Notes: generated by a model not told the origin, from the sequence alone. A stretch of DNA of 64,000 nucleotides from Denitromonas halophila (GCF_007625155.1 NZ_VMNK01000006.1:1-64000); one strand, 5' to 3'. Shown: positions 35,624 to 46,093, counted from the first letter of the stretch. Program-made: numbers and translations.

Positions 35624-35947
35624 GTGCTGATTTCCAATGCCTACGCTCAAGCCGCCGGAGCGGCAGATCCCAGCGGCGGTCTGATGGGCCTGCTGCCCCT
35701 GCTGCTGATGTTTGCAGTGCTGTACTTCGTCATGATCCGTCCGCAGATGAAGCGCGCCAAAGAGCACAAAGGCATGGTCGAAGCGCTGGCCAAGGGCGAC
35801 GAAGTCATCTTCGCCGGCGTCATCGGTCGCATCACCAGCGTGGGTGACACCTACTGCGAGGTCGAGGTCGCTGAAAACGTGAATCTCAAGATTCAGAAAC
35901 TCGCCGTTGCCAATGTGCTGCCAAAAGGCACCATCAAGAGCATCTAA
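35624..35947 (+). CDS. yajC: Preprotein translocase accessory subunit YajC
   Basis: A 107-residue protein with one N-terminal transmembrane helix (about 22-38) followed by the family motif YFVMIRPQMKRAKEHK and a small cytoplasmic domain. YajC associates with SecDF at the Sec translocon. Translation starts at GTG 35624 with CGGAGT upstream; no ATG fits. The order tgt-yajC-secD-secF is a conserved arrangement. Confidence 0.95.
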   Translation: MLISNAYAQAAGAADPSGGLMGLLPLLLMFAVLYFVMIRPQMKRAKEHKGMVEALAKGDEVIFAGVIGRITSVGDTYCEVEVAENVNLKIQKLAVANVLPKGTIKSI

Positions 35948-36018
35948 GTCTTTGCATCGTACGGGCGGCCTGGCCGCCCGCTCCGTTTCTGATTCACGCC
36001 AGACCAGGCGACTCGCCC

Positions 36019-37881
36019 ATGAACCGTTATCCCCTCTGGAAAAACCTGCTGATCGCCCTCGTGCTGATCTTCGGGTTCATCTACACCCTGCCCAACTTCT
36101 ACGGCGAAGTGCCTGCCGTTCAGGTCTCCAGCGGCAAGGCAACCCTCAAGCTCGAACCGGCGCAGGTCGAAGCGCGCGTGGCCGAGATCCTGAGCGCGGC
36201 GAAGCTCCCGCACACGGGCATCTTCTCCGACGCCAACAGCGTCCGCGCCCGTTTCGAAACCACCGATCTGCAGTTGCAGGGCAAGGACGCCATTGAACGC
36301 GGCCTGAACCCGAACGCCACCGACCCGAGCTATGTGGTGGCGCTCAACCTGCTCTCGGCCTCGCCGAACTGGCTGACCGCCATCGGCGCCCTGCCCATGT
36401 ACCTCGGCCTCGACCTGCGCGGCGGCGTGCACTTCCTGCTCGAAGTCGACATGGACGGCGCGCTCACCAAACGCATGGACGCCACCGCTGGCGACCTGCG
36501 CACCCTGCTGCGCGACAAAGACGTGCGCCACTCGGGCATCCGCCGCATCAGCAGCGCGGTTGAAATCCGCTTCCGCGACACCGACGTCCGCGAAGCCGGC
36601 CGCAAAGCCATTCTGGCCAGCACGGCGGATCTGCTCCTGGTCGATCGCGATGAAGACGGACAGGCCAGCCTGACCGCCACACTGACCCCGCAAGCGGCCA
36701 AAACGCTGCAGGAATTTGCGATCAAGCAAAACATCACCACCTTGCACAACCGGATCAACGAGCTCGGCGTGGCCGAACCGGTGATTCAGCAGCAAGGCGC
36801 CAACCGCATCGTGGTGCAACTGCCCGGCGTGCAAGACGTGGCCAAGGCCAAGGACATCCTCGGCCGCACCGCCACCCTCGAAGTGCGCATGGTCGACGAC
36901 ACCGCCGGCCGCCTCGAAGAAGCCCTGGCCGGTCGCGTACCCTTCGGCACCGAGCTGTACACCGAACGCGGCGGCAGCCCGCTACTGGTCAAGAAGCAGG
37001 TCGTGCTCACTGGTGAGCGACTCACCGACGCGCAACCCGGCTTTGACGGCCAGACCCATGAGCCGGCAGTCCACCTGACGCTCGACTCGGCCGGCGCCCG
37101 CATTTTCCGGGACGTCACGCGCGAGAACGTCAACAAGCGCATGGCCATCCTGCTGATCGAAAAGGGCAAGGGCGAAGTCATCACCGCGCCGGTCATCCGC
37201 GGCGAAATCGCCGGCGGCCGGGTGCAGATTTCGGGCCGCATGAGCACCCAGGAAGCCACTGACGTCGCCCTGCTGCTGCGCGCCGGCTCGCTGGCCGCGC
37301 CGATGGAGATCATCGAAGAGCGCACCGTCGGCCCCAGCCTGGGCGCCGAAAACATCGAAAAAGGCTTCAACTCCACGCTGTGGGGCTTCGTCGCCATCGC
37401 GGTGTTCATGATCGCCTACTACGCTCTCTTCGGCCTGGTGTCGGTGCTGGCGCTGTCGGCCAACCTGTTGCTGCTGGTCGCGCTACTGTCACTGCTGCAG
37501 GCCACGCTCACCCTGCCCGGCATCGCGGCCATCGCGCTGACCCTCGGCATGGCCATCGACGCCAACGTGCTGATCAACGAGCGCATCCGCGAAGAACTGC
37601 GCAACGGCTCCAGCCCGCAAGCGGCCATCACCGCCGGCTACGACCGCGCCTTCGACACCATTCTCGACTCCAACGTCACCACGCTGATCGCGGGCATCGC
37701 GCTGCTGGTATTCGGCTCCGGCCCGGTGCGCGGCTTCGCCGTGGTGCATTGCCTGGGCATCATGACCTCGATGTTCAGCGCGATTCTGGTGTCGCGTGCG
37801 CTGGTCAACCTGATCTATGGCCGTCGCCGCAAAGTCGCTGCCCTGTCCATCGGGCAGGTGTGGAAGCCGAGCAACAACTGA
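36019..37881 (+). CDS. secD: Protein translocase subunit SecD
   Basis: A 620-residue inner-membrane protein with one N-terminal helix, a large periplasmic part (about 35-440) and five C-terminal helices. Family blocks are LGLDLRGGVHFLLEV, NRINELGVAEP, QLPGVQD and, in the membrane, GMAIDANVLINERIREEL, where the aspartate belongs to the proton path. With SecF it uses proton motive force to complete protein export. It begins 71 bases after yajC. Confidence 0.96.
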   Translation: MNRYPLWKNLLIALVLIFGFIYTLPNFYGEVPAVQVSSGKATLKLEPAQVEARVAEILSAAKLPHTGIFSDANSVRARFETTDLQLQGKDAIERGLNPNATDPSYVVALNLLSASPNWLTAIGALPMYLGLDLRGGVHFLLEVDMDGALTKRMDATAGDLRTLLRDKDVRHSGIRRISSAVEIRFRDTDVREAGRKAILASTADLLLVDRDEDGQASLTATLTPQAAKTLQEFAIKQNITTLHNRINELGVAEPVIQQQGANRIVVQLPGVQDVAKAKDILGRTATLEVRMVDDTAGRLEEALAGRVPFGTELYTERGGSPLLVKKQVVLTGERLTDAQPGFDGQTHEPAVHLTLDSAGARIFRDVTRENVNKRMAILLIEKGKGEVITAPVIRGEIAGGRVQISGRMSTQEATDVALLLRAGSLAAPMEIIEERTVGPSLGAENIEKGFNSTLWGFVAIAVFMIAYYALFGLVSVLALSANLLLLVALLSLLQATLTLPGIAAIALTLGMAIDANVLINERIREELRNGSSPQAAITAGYDRAFDTILDSNVTTLIAGIALLVFGSGPVRGFAVVHCLGIMTSMFSAILVSRALVNLIYGRRRKVAALSIGQVWKPSNN

Positions 37882-37923
37882 TAACACTGGCCGGCGCTTG
37901 CGCCGGCAGCAAGGACTGCGAAC

Positions 37924-38856
37924 ATGGAATTCTTCCGCATCAAGAACGACATCCCGTTCATGAAGCACGCGTTGATGTTCAACATCATCTCGTTTGTCAC
38001 CTTCGTGCTGGCGGTACTGTTTTTGCTCACCCGAGGGCTCAACCTGAGCGTTGAGTTCACCGGCGGCACGCTGATGGAGGTGAACTACGCCGAAGCGCCG
38101 CAAGTGCAACTGATCCGCGACGCACTGGGCGAAGGCGGCTACCCTGACGCCCAGGTGCAGAACTTCGGCAGTGCCCGCGACATCCTGATCCGCCTGCCCA
38201 ACCGGGACGGTCTGGACTCCAACCGGGTCTCCGAACAGGTGCTCGGCATGCTCGCCACCGTCGACGGCCCCAAGGGCGAGATGCGCCGAGTCGAATTCGT
38301 CGGCCCTCAGGTGGGTAAGGAACTGGCAGCCGACGGCGGCATGGCGCTGCTGCTGGTGGTGATTGGCATCATGATCTACCTGGCCTTGCGCTTCGAGTGG
38401 CGCTTTGCCGTGTCGGCCATCATCGCTAACCTGCACGACGTCATTATCATTCTTGGCTTCTTCGCCTTCTTCCAGTGGGAGTTCTCGCTGGCCGTGCTGG
38501 CCGCCGTACTGGCCGTGCTGGGCTATTCGGTGAACGAATCCGTGGTGGTCTTCGACCGGGTGCGTGAAACCTTCAAGAAGAAGCGCGCCATGGAAACCCC
38601 TGACGTGCTCAACCACGCCATCACCCGCACCATTTCCCGCACCGTCATCACCCACGGCAGTACGCAGGTCATGGTCTTGTCGATGCTGCTCTTCGGGGGC
38701 GAGACGCTGTACTACTTCGCCCTGGCGCTGACTATCGGCATCCTGTTCGGCATCTACTCCTCGGTGCTGGTCGCCAGCCCGCTGGTGATGTGGCTGGGCG
38801 TGTCCCGCGAGCAATTCATCCAACCGAAAAAGACCAAGGAAGAAGCTGTCGTTTAA
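37924..38856 (+). CDS. secF: Protein translocase subunit SecF
   Basis: A 310-residue partner of SecD with six predicted helices. Recognisable parts are GLNLSVEFTGGTLMEV at the start of the periplasmic domain and GYSVNESVVVFDRVRE, the functional membrane motif (GYSxNxxVVVFDRxRE). The length is normal. It starts 42 bases after the secD stop. Confidence 0.96.
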   Translation: MEFFRIKNDIPFMKHALMFNIISFVTFVLAVLFLLTRGLNLSVEFTGGTLMEVNYAEAPQVQLIRDALGEGGYPDAQVQNFGSARDILIRLPNRDGLDSNRVSEQVLGMLATVDGPKGEMRRVEFVGPQVGKELAADGGMALLLVVIGIMIYLALRFEWRFAVSAIIANLHDVIIILGFFAFFQWEFSLAVLAAVLAVLGYSVNESVVVFDRVRETFKKKRAMETPDVLNHAITRTISRTVITHGSTQVMVLSMLLFGGETLYYFALALTIGILFGIYSSVLVASPLVMWLGVSREQFIQPKKTKEEAVV

Positions 38857-38894
38857 GGACGACGCGCTAAGATTCCGCGACAAGGAAGCGCCCG

Positions 38895-39269
38895 ATGGAA
38901 GTCAATTTCTACGTTCTGCCGCTCTATCTCGGTTTGTTTGCACTGGCCGGCCTGATGCTGTCCCGCGCCTGGCGCATCGGCAAACGCAACCGGCTCGACC
39001 TGGTCGCCAACTGGAGCAGCGTGCAACTCGAGAACCCCGAGCGCTACAAGCCGATCTACATCACCATCAACCTGATCGGCGGCGTCTTGCTGATCGCCCT
39101 CGCCGGTTTGGTGCTGCTGGTGGGTCTGCCGTTTGCCACCTGGGTATCGCTCGCCGCGTTCGTCTTCTGGAGCTACTTCTTTGCCTACCAGTTCCTGTCG
39201 TGGAACGCCAAGAAGAACGCGCAGAACGAAGCCAAAGCGGCCGAAGAGGCCAAGAAACAGAAAGCGTGA
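38895..39269 (+). CDS. Small membrane protein of unknown function, downstream of secF
   Basis: A 124-residue protein that I do not recognise. It has one hydrophobic helix at the N-terminus (about 5-22), a hydrophilic stretch of 33 residues, two closely spaced helices (about 56-78 and 80-102) and a charged tail rich in Ala, Glu and Lys. ACAAGGAAG precedes the ATG. It begins 38 bases after secF and ends just before a strong terminator, so it is the last gene of the queA-tgt-yajC-secDF run. A link to export is only positional. Confidence 0.8.
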   Translation: MEVNFYVLPLYLGLFALAGLMLSRAWRIGKRNRLDLVANWSSVQLENPERYKPIYITINLIGGVLLIALAGLVLLVGLPFATWVSLAAFVFWSYFFAYQFLSWNAKKNAQNEAKAAEEAKKQKA

Positions 39270-39284
39270 AGACAAAGCAATACG

Positions 39285-39317
39285 AAAAAATGGGATGCCT
39301 CGGCATCCCATTTTTTT
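39285..39317 (+). terminator. Strong rho-independent terminator after the secDF run
   Basis: TGGGATGCC (39291-39299) pairs with GGCATCCCA (39302-39310) and is followed by TTTTTTT. Six A before the stem make it work in both directions, so it also serves the convergent DUF2322 gene ending at 39348. Confidence 0.92.
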
Positions 39318-39347
39318 CGACTCAAGCTCGCGCAGGCAACGCCGCCA

Positions 39348-39665
39348 TCAAACGGCAAACACCTGCTTGACCCGTAAAGTCTCATCCCGCTCGATCAAAC
39401 CAATCAGTCGATCGATATTCGGATGCTTGCCAGGATTGGCGCGGGCGTCGTCCGTATGCTCGGCATATAGCTCCAGCCCCTTCTTCGCCGCATCGGGCGA
39501 AATCGCGCCGTACAGCTGCGCCAGATGGTTGTAGACCACCAACGAGCCGGCCTGCCCCGCCTTGTTTTCGATGCTCGCCACCTCGCCGCCGTCCGCATCG
39601 ATCAGCGTCAGTGCGGCCAGATGCGAGACTTTGGGCAGTTGCTTGAGCGTATCCGCAAAGCTCAT
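39348..39665 (-). CDS. DUF2322 family protein
   Basis: A 105-residue small soluble protein. The blocks ENKAGQAGSLVVYNHLAQ, AKKGLELYAEHTDDARANPGKHPNIDRL and similar short parts match what I recall of the DUF2322 family of betaproteobacteria, which has no known function. There is no signal peptide or membrane segment. It lies 65 bases downstream of purB on the same strand but behind a terminator, and so is likely its own unit. Confidence 0.7.
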   Translation of the reverse strand: MSFADTLKQLPKVSHLAALTLIDADGGEVASIENKAGQAGSLVVYNHLAQLYGAISPDAAKKGLELYAEHTDDARANPGKHPNIDRLIGLIERDETLRVKQVFAV

Positions 39666-39682
39666 GTTTTCTCCATTGCATC

Positions 39683-39711
39683 AAAAGAAACAGGCGCCCG
39701 TGGGGCGCCTG
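39683..39711 (-). terminator. Rho-independent terminator after purB
   Basis: CAGGCGCCC (39691-39699) pairs with GGGCGCCTG (39703-39711). Read on the minus strand the stem is followed by TTTCTTTT. It lies 19 bases past the purB stop and directly before the DUF2322 start, so it may also reduce read-through into that gene. Confidence 0.82.
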
Positions 39712-39729
39712 TAGTGGTATCGAATGCGC

Positions 39730-41232
<1,503 letters not shown>

Positions 41233-41700
41233 TTAGGCTCCGATACGATTCCGGCCGCAACCTGCTGTGGCGCTGGCAATATTCCATTGAATTGCAGACC
41301 CGCCGCCAGCGACTGCCGGCGTCAGAGTAACTACGCAAGCACCTGCGGCTGCCGCACCCGTAACCGTGATAGCCGCGCCATCCCAAGCAACCGCGGTGGC
41401 AAATCGACCAATACCGGTAAAGCCCGCCGGCAAAAATGCGTTGGCGGCCGCACTCATCGTGGCAATAGCATCACATGGTGCTACTGCTGGAATAGCTGTT
41501 TGGGCGTTCGTTTGCATACACTCAGCAATACCCAATTTCAGCGGCTGAACAGCCGCATAGTTGTCGGCCCACCGCGAACGCGTCACATAATCCTGATACT
41601 GCGGAATCGCGATGGCGGCCAAAATACCGATAATCGCAACCACGATCATCAGTTCGATCAGGGTGAAGCCTTGCTGGGCGCGCTTGATGGTCTTGTTCAT
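41233..41700 (-). CDS. pilA: Type IV pilin (PilA family, major-pilin-like)
   Basis: A 155-residue prepilin with a 12-residue leader ending in QQG, then [20 protein letters not shown], the conserved hydrophobic helix with Glu5 after cleavage. [12 protein letters not shown] continues the usual start of the globular part. Four cysteines follow, which can form two disulfides. The product polymerises into type IV pili after PilD cleavage. ATG 41700 lies 7 bases from GAGGAG; the ATG 6 bases upstream is too close to it. A sigma-54 promoter lies upstream and a strong terminator downstream, so it is monocistronic. Confidence 0.93.
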   Translation of the reverse strand: MNKTIKRAQQGFTLIELMIVVAIIGILAAIAIPQYQDYVTRSRWADNYAAVQPLKLGIAECMQTNAQTAIPAVAPCDAIATMSAAANAFLPAGFTGIGRFATAVAWDGAAITVTGAAAAGACVVTLTPAVAGGGSAIQWNIASATAGCGRNRIGA

Positions 41701-41762
41701 GATCATGCTCCTCAGAGAGAGATTCAGTCAGTCACGGATTGGATCCGCTCGGGAACATATAC

Positions 41763-41777
41763 GCACTGTGCGTGCCA
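41763..41777 (-). promoter_or_regulatory. Sigma-54 promoter of pilA
   Basis: On the minus strand TGGCACG-N4-GTGC has GG and GC separated by exactly 10 bases, as required for sigma-54 (-24/-12). The -24 side begins at 41777 and the -12 GC is at 41764-41763. It predicts a start near 41752, about 50 bases before the pilA ATG. Pilin genes in many proteobacteria use PilR and sigma-54. Confidence 0.75.
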
Positions 41778-41841
41778 GTTTTCGCAAAAAACATTTTTTC
41801 TCAATATTTACAACTAGTTAAAACTTGCCGCCAAATTTTAT

Positions 41842-41857
41842 CGTGAGAATCGTCACA
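41842..41857. promoter_or_regulatory. CRP/Vfr-like palindrome upstream of pilA
   Basis: CGTGA-N6-TCACA matches the CRP consensus at nine of ten positions. It is about 65 bases upstream of the sigma-54 promoter on the pilA side. A separate hairpin-like palindrome, GTGACGA-TTT-TCGTCAC (41874-41890), lies next to it, 18 bases past the stop of the ATPase gene; without T run its role is unclear. Confidence 0.35.
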
Positions 41858-41908
41858 GCCGATTCGGCGAGGAGTGACGATTTTCGTCACCCATGTTGAC
41901 GTCATACG

Positions 41909-44263
41909 TCAGCGCACGCAGACCTTGCGGACCTGCTTGATGTCGGTGGTGCCGTCCAGAACTTTCTCGATGCCGTCCTGCCGCAGCGTGCGCATGCCTT
42001 CGTCGAGGGCGAGCACCAGCAGGGCTGCAACCCGGGCGTGCTCCTGGATGAGTTTTTTGGCGCTATCCGAGCCGAGCATCAGCTCGTGCAGGCCGACGCG
42101 GCCGCGGTAGCCGTTGGTGCAGTCGTTGCAACCGACAGGCTTGTAAAGCGTGAAGTGCCCGTTTTTATCGGCGAAGTCTTGCTGCCAACGACGGGCGACG
42201 GCCTTGCGGGCGGCTTCGGCATCGGTGATGAAGGGCGGGGTACCTTGCAAGTCAATGCAATATTCGTCGAGGAGGTTGGAGAGTTCTTCGCTGTCGGGGT
42301 GGTAAGCGCTCTTGCACTTGGTACACAGCCGCTTGGCGAGGCGCTGGGCGAGCACGCCGAGCAGGGCGTCGGCGAAGTTGAAGGGATCCATGCCCATGTC
42401 GAGCAGGCGGACGATGGACTCCGGGGCGCTATTGGTGTGTAGCGTGGAGAACACGAGGTGGCCGGTGAGCGAGGCCTCGAGGCCGACCGAGACGGTTTCA
42501 CGGTCGCGCATTTCACCGACCATGATCACATCCGGGTCGGCGCGGAGGAAGGCGCGCATCATGGTGGCGAAGTCCAGCCCGGCCTTGCGGTTGACCTGCA
42601 CCTGGCGCAAACCTTTCTGGGTAATCTCCACGGGGTCTTCGGCGGTCCAGATCTTGGTCTCGGGTGTGTTGATGTGGCCGAGGATGGAGTGCAGCGTGGT
42701 GGTCTTGCCGGAGCCGGTGGGGCCACACACAAAGAAGATGCCGTAGGGCTGGGCGATGGCGCCTTTGAGGCGCTCGAGGTTATGCGGCGACAGGCCGAGT
42801 TTGTCGAGCGGAATCGGCTCGCTGTTGGCGAGGATCCGCATCACCACGTCTTCCATGCCGCCAGCGGTAGGAATGGTGGCAACCCGCAGTTCGATATCGA
42901 GCGCGGCGTATTTACGGAACTTGATCTTGCCGTCCTGCGGCTTGCGACGCTCGGAAATGTCGAGGTCGCACATGATCTTGATGCGCGTCACCAGCGGGTT
43001 GCGGTAACTGGCCGGCACTTCGATGTAAGGCACCAGCGTGCCATCCTTGCGGAAACGGATGAGGGTTTTGACCTTGCCAGGGCGTGGTTCGATGTGGATG
43101 TCGGATGCGCCCTGCTTGTAGGCGTCGATAATGACCTTGTTTACGAGTTTGACCAGCTCGTTGTCGGCGGCGGCAGAGATGTCTTCGGCCACCGAACCAT
43201 CCTGCTCTTCGTCGCCGAGATCCAACAGCAGATCGTCCACCGACCCGAGATCGAGACTGGCTTCAAAGAACTGATCGACCGTGCGCCGAAAATCGCGGTG
43301 GGTAGTGGCCCGGAACGCAATCTTCTTGTTCGGGAACACATTGTGCGCGACGCGCGATGCGCGGGTCTGCTCGGGGTCGATCGCCATGACGACGATCCCC
43401 TCCTCCGTTTCTTCGAGCGGCAGCCAGTGGCTTTGCTCAACGAAGTCACGCTTGATGTTCCGCAGCAGATCGACCGGCTTGATGCGGTCTCCGCGGAAGG
43501 GCTCGTAGGACACGTTGAAGCAGCGCGCAACAGCATTGCCGACATCAGACAGCGCCAGCCCCATGTCATCGAGCAGTACATCTTCTGTATTTACTTTTCG
43601 GTCACGCGCTTTGCGCCCGGCGGCATCGAGCTCCTGAGCCGACAGGTGCCCGTCAGTGACCAAGGAATCGTAACGGCTCCGGGGTTTTCCCTGTGTGCGC
43701 GCGCGCTGGGCAAAGGCCACCCCGAGCGTTTGCGCCAGGCCCAGCAGCCCCTCTTCGGCAACGGGTGAAAACGGTTTGCTGTCGACGGCGTTGATGAGTT
43801 GAAGCACCCCGACCAACTCACCATTTTCACCAGTGAGAATCGGAGCGACCAGCATCTGTTTGCTGCGGTAGCCGGTGACCTCATCAACCTCGTTGCGGAA
43901 TTCCAGGCGCGGCGAGATTTTTCTAAGCGCCGGCGCATCGTACACGTCCGGCAGATTCAACATCTTTTTTGTGTGCGCGACATAGCCCGCAACACTGTTT
44001 TCAGAAATCGGCAGGCGAATGCTATTGACCGAATGCAACCCGGTCTTGACCTTGGAGACAATGGCGGTACGCGACTCGTCGAGCGTGTAGATTGTGAGCC
44101 GCTCCGCGCCGAACAGCTCACACAGGTCAGCAGACAGCTCGAAGATGATCTCGTCGATGTTCTGGGTGGCGTGAATGCGATTGGTCGCGGCCTGCAGGCC
44201 TTTGAAGAAGGCGAGGCGGCTGCTTACATCTCCGCTCGAAGGGCTTTTGCCAGCAGCTTTCAT
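41909..44263 (-). CDS. GAF-domain type II/IV secretion ATPase (PilB/GspE family)
   Basis: A 784-residue ATPase longer than PilB (about 570). An N-terminal GAF domain (about 20-190) precedes a GspE N-domain (about 215-350) and the ATPase core. Walker A is GPTGSGKTTT (from 514); the Asp box, ADPDVIMVGEMRD (Walker B) and His box HLVFSTLHTN follow. The zinc-type cysteines CTKC (647-650) and CNDC (about 712) are intact. It should power pilus assembly or a related type II-like machine, with a ligand-sensing GAF input. Its neighbours are pilA downstream and a phosphodiesterase-like gene 92 bases upstream. It may be an additional rather than the main PilB, as pilC and pilD are not here. Confidence 0.88.
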   Translation of the reverse strand: MKAAGKSPSSGDVSSRLAFFKGLQAATNRIHATQNIDEIIFELSADLCELFGAERLTIYTLDESRTAIVSKVKTGLHSVNSIRLPISENSVAGYVAHTKKMLNLPDVYDAPALRKISPRLEFRNEVDEVTGYRSKQMLVAPILTGENGELVGVLQLINAVDSKPFSPVAEEGLLGLAQTLGVAFAQRARTQGKPRSRYDSLVTDGHLSAQELDAAGRKARDRKVNTEDVLLDDMGLALSDVGNAVARCFNVSYEPFRGDRIKPVDLLRNIKRDFVEQSHWLPLEETEEGIVVMAIDPEQTRASRVAHNVFPNKKIAFRATTHRDFRRTVDQFFEASLDLGSVDDLLLDLGDEEQDGSVAEDISAAADNELVKLVNKVIIDAYKQGASDIHIEPRPGKVKTLIRFRKDGTLVPYIEVPASYRNPLVTRIKIMCDLDISERRKPQDGKIKFRKYAALDIELRVATIPTAGGMEDVVMRILANSEPIPLDKLGLSPHNLERLKGAIAQPYGIFFVCGPTGSGKTTTLHSILGHINTPETKIWTAEDPVEITQKGLRQVQVNRKAGLDFATMMRAFLRADPDVIMVGEMRDRETVSVGLEASLTGHLVFSTLHTNSAPESIVRLLDMGMDPFNFADALLGVLAQRLAKRLCTKCKSAYHPDSEELSNLLDEYCIDLQGTPPFITDAEAARKAVARRWQQDFADKNGHFTLYKPVGCNDCTNGYRGRVGLHELMLGSDSAKKLIQEHARVAALLVLALDEGMRTLRQDGIEKVLDGTTDIKQVRKVCVR

Positions 44264-44355
44264 GGCGTTTGATCCCTGCTCAATGTCGTCGGTCCGATCG
44301 GCGCAAGCGCGCCTACCTGCGCCATTCTAGCGGCATCCGGAGAATGCGGCAGCGC

Positions 44356-45123
44356 TCAGAACTCCAGTTCTTGGCCATTGACCAGCATATTCGGTCGAAA
44401 CGCGCCACCAGAAACACCGATCTCGGCCATGGTTCGCTCACCATGCCCGGGCTTGAGATGGCTGATGTGCACCTCGGGGCGACACGTCAGCGCCTCCAGG
44501 AAGCCGGACAGCAAACTGGGGCACAAATGCCGCGACGCCATGGCCAGCGCATGCTGCGCATCGGAAAAGGCGGTCTCCACCACCAAATGTCGTAGCGCCG
44601 GCTGCTGATTGATTGCCGCGATCAACGCCGGGCAATAGGTTGTGTCGCCCGTGTAAATCAGCTGTCCGTCGCCGCTATCCAGGCAATAGGCCGCCGCGGG
44701 GACGGTATGCAGGGCCGGCAGCGCTGAAATCTTGCGACCGTCGAGTGCAATGGTTTCGCCCACCTTGAGGACCTGAAACCGCATGAAAGGCCGATGGCGG
44801 TCCGGGATGGCGCTGAAGTCGGGCCACACCAGCCAGTTAAAGATATGGGAACGCAAGATTCGGATGGTTTCGACCGTGCCGTACACCGTGATCGGGGAAC
44901 GACGATCATTCCCGACGGTATCGACCAGCAACGGGATGAAGCCAATGTGATCAAGGTGGGCGTGGGTCACGAAGATATGGTCGATACGCAGCAGCGCGTC
45001 GTACTCAAGCGCACCCACGCCTGTGCCGCCATCGATCAGCACATCATCGTCGACCAGAAAGGCGGAGGTCCGCATTTCCTGACCACCGATGCCGCCGCTA
45101 CACCCCAATACCCTGAATTTCAT
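44356..45123 (-). CDS. MBL-fold hydrolase, cyclic-nucleotide phosphodiesterase class II-like
   Basis: A 255-residue metallo-beta-lactamase-fold enzyme. The metal motif is THAHLDHIG (HxHxDH), with further ligands expected from the aspartate in YTGDTTY and the histidine in HISHLKPGHG. The overall pattern, including MKFRVLGCSGG at the start and the TVYGTVETIRILRSHIFN segment, resembles class II cAMP phosphodiesterases. Ribonuclease-Z-like or other MBL hydrolases are alternatives. It has no signal peptide. It lies between the FHA gene (134 bases) and the GAF-ATPase gene (92 bases) on the same strand. Confidence 0.75.
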   Translation of the reverse strand: MKFRVLGCSGGIGGQEMRTSAFLVDDDVLIDGGTGVGALEYDALLRIDHIFVTHAHLDHIGFIPLLVDTVGNDRRSPITVYGTVETIRILRSHIFNWLVWPDFSAIPDRHRPFMRFQVLKVGETIALDGRKISALPALHTVPAAAYCLDSGDGQLIYTGDTTYCPALIAAINQQPALRHLVVETAFSDAQHALAMASRHLCPSLLSGFLEALTCRPEVHISHLKPGHGERTMAEIGVSGGAFRPNMLVNGQELEF

Positions 45124-45257
45124 TGCTGAAGCCCGCGCCCGGCACGTATTGCCGCCCTTCGGGAATACCCCGTACCTGTCGAGGCTAGCATTGCCGCAGC
45201 ACCACGACCGAGAACTACGTCACGGCCAGGCAAGGTCCTTGCCGAAGCCGGTGGGGC

Positions 45258-46064
45258 TCAGGCGGTGTTGCGCAGGAAGAATTCCATTTTTACGCCAGCG
45301 ATCTCGATGATGTCATGATCGCTCAGGTGATGCGCCTGCGCCCCCAGGGGGCTGCCATTGACCACCGGAAAGGTCGAGCCTTCCACATGCGTAATGAAAT
45401 AGCCATGCGGCCGCCGTGTGATGACCGCCACCTGCACACCGGGCTTGCCCAGCGTCGTCAGCGACTTGGTGAGTTCCAGCTCACGACCGACGTTCGGCCC
45501 GGACAACACCTGAATCATCCCGCCAGCGCCTTCGCCGCTGGGCGCAGGTGCGGCGGCCTTCGCGGGCGACACCGCCCGCTCTGCGGCGGCTCCCGCCCCC
45601 GCACGGTCGAGAATCTGCGTAGCTTCAGCGTCAATGGCGGGAATGGCGTCATCTCCGCCCACAACCGTATTGGTGGCGCCCACATCAGATTCCGACACAT
45701 CCACTTCGGGCTCAGCCATCACCGGCTTGAGCGCTGCGGTATCGACAAAGTCAGTCAGAGGGCCGGAGGCCGCCACGGCATCGGCAACAAACTTGATGCG
45801 ATATTTACCCAGCTCCACCACATCGTTGTTCTGGAGCGCGCACTTCTTGACCGGCTGACCATTGACATAGGTGCCATTGGTGCTGTTGCGGTCTTCAAGA
45901 AAGGCATCGTCGAGAATCGCGGTGATCACCGCATGCTCGCCACTGATCGCCAGATTGTCGATCTGGATGTCATTGTGCGGCTTGCGCCCGATGGTCGTTC
46001 GCTCCTTGTTGAGCGGAATTTCCTTGAGCACCAGCCCGTCCATGCTGAGGATCAACTTCGGCAT
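45258..46064 (-). CDS. FHA-domain protein (two FHA units)
   Basis: A 268-residue protein. The N-terminal FHA domain (about 20-95) has the full phosphothreonine-binding set: TIGRKPHNDI, the SGEH motif and RNSTNGTYVNG. A linker rich in Ala, Pro and acidic residues (about 100-185) leads to a second, degenerate FHA domain (about 185-268), where the serine/histidine set is lost (ITRRPHGYFI) but VNGSPL remains. FHA domains bind phosphothreonine partners. It starts 29 bases after the PP2C phosphatase stop. A partner kinase is not in the window. Confidence 0.88.
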   Translation of the reverse strand: MPKLILSMDGLVLKEIPLNKERTTIGRKPHNDIQIDNLAISGEHAVITAILDDAFLEDRNSTNGTYVNGQPVKKCALQNNDVVELGKYRIKFVADAVAASGPLTDFVDTAALKPVMAEPEVDVSESDVGATNTVVGGDDAIPAIDAEATQILDRAGAGAAAERAVSPAKAAAPAPSGEGAGGMIQVLSGPNVGRELELTKSLTTLGKPGVQVAVITRRPHGYFITHVEGSTFPVVNGSPLGAQAHHLSDHDIIEIAGVKMEFFLRNTA

Positions 46065-46093
46065 CGTATCGTCCTGTCCCTGTTGTTGCCCTG

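Noticed and set aside
42458-43768. A 436-codon + strand frame opposite the GAF-ATPase gene
   Set aside because: Lies fully within a gene with intact Walker and zinc motifs on the other strand.
45229-45243. GGCAA-N5-TTGCC near the end of the FHA gene as terminator
   Set aside because: Stem of five pairs without T tract; too weak to call.
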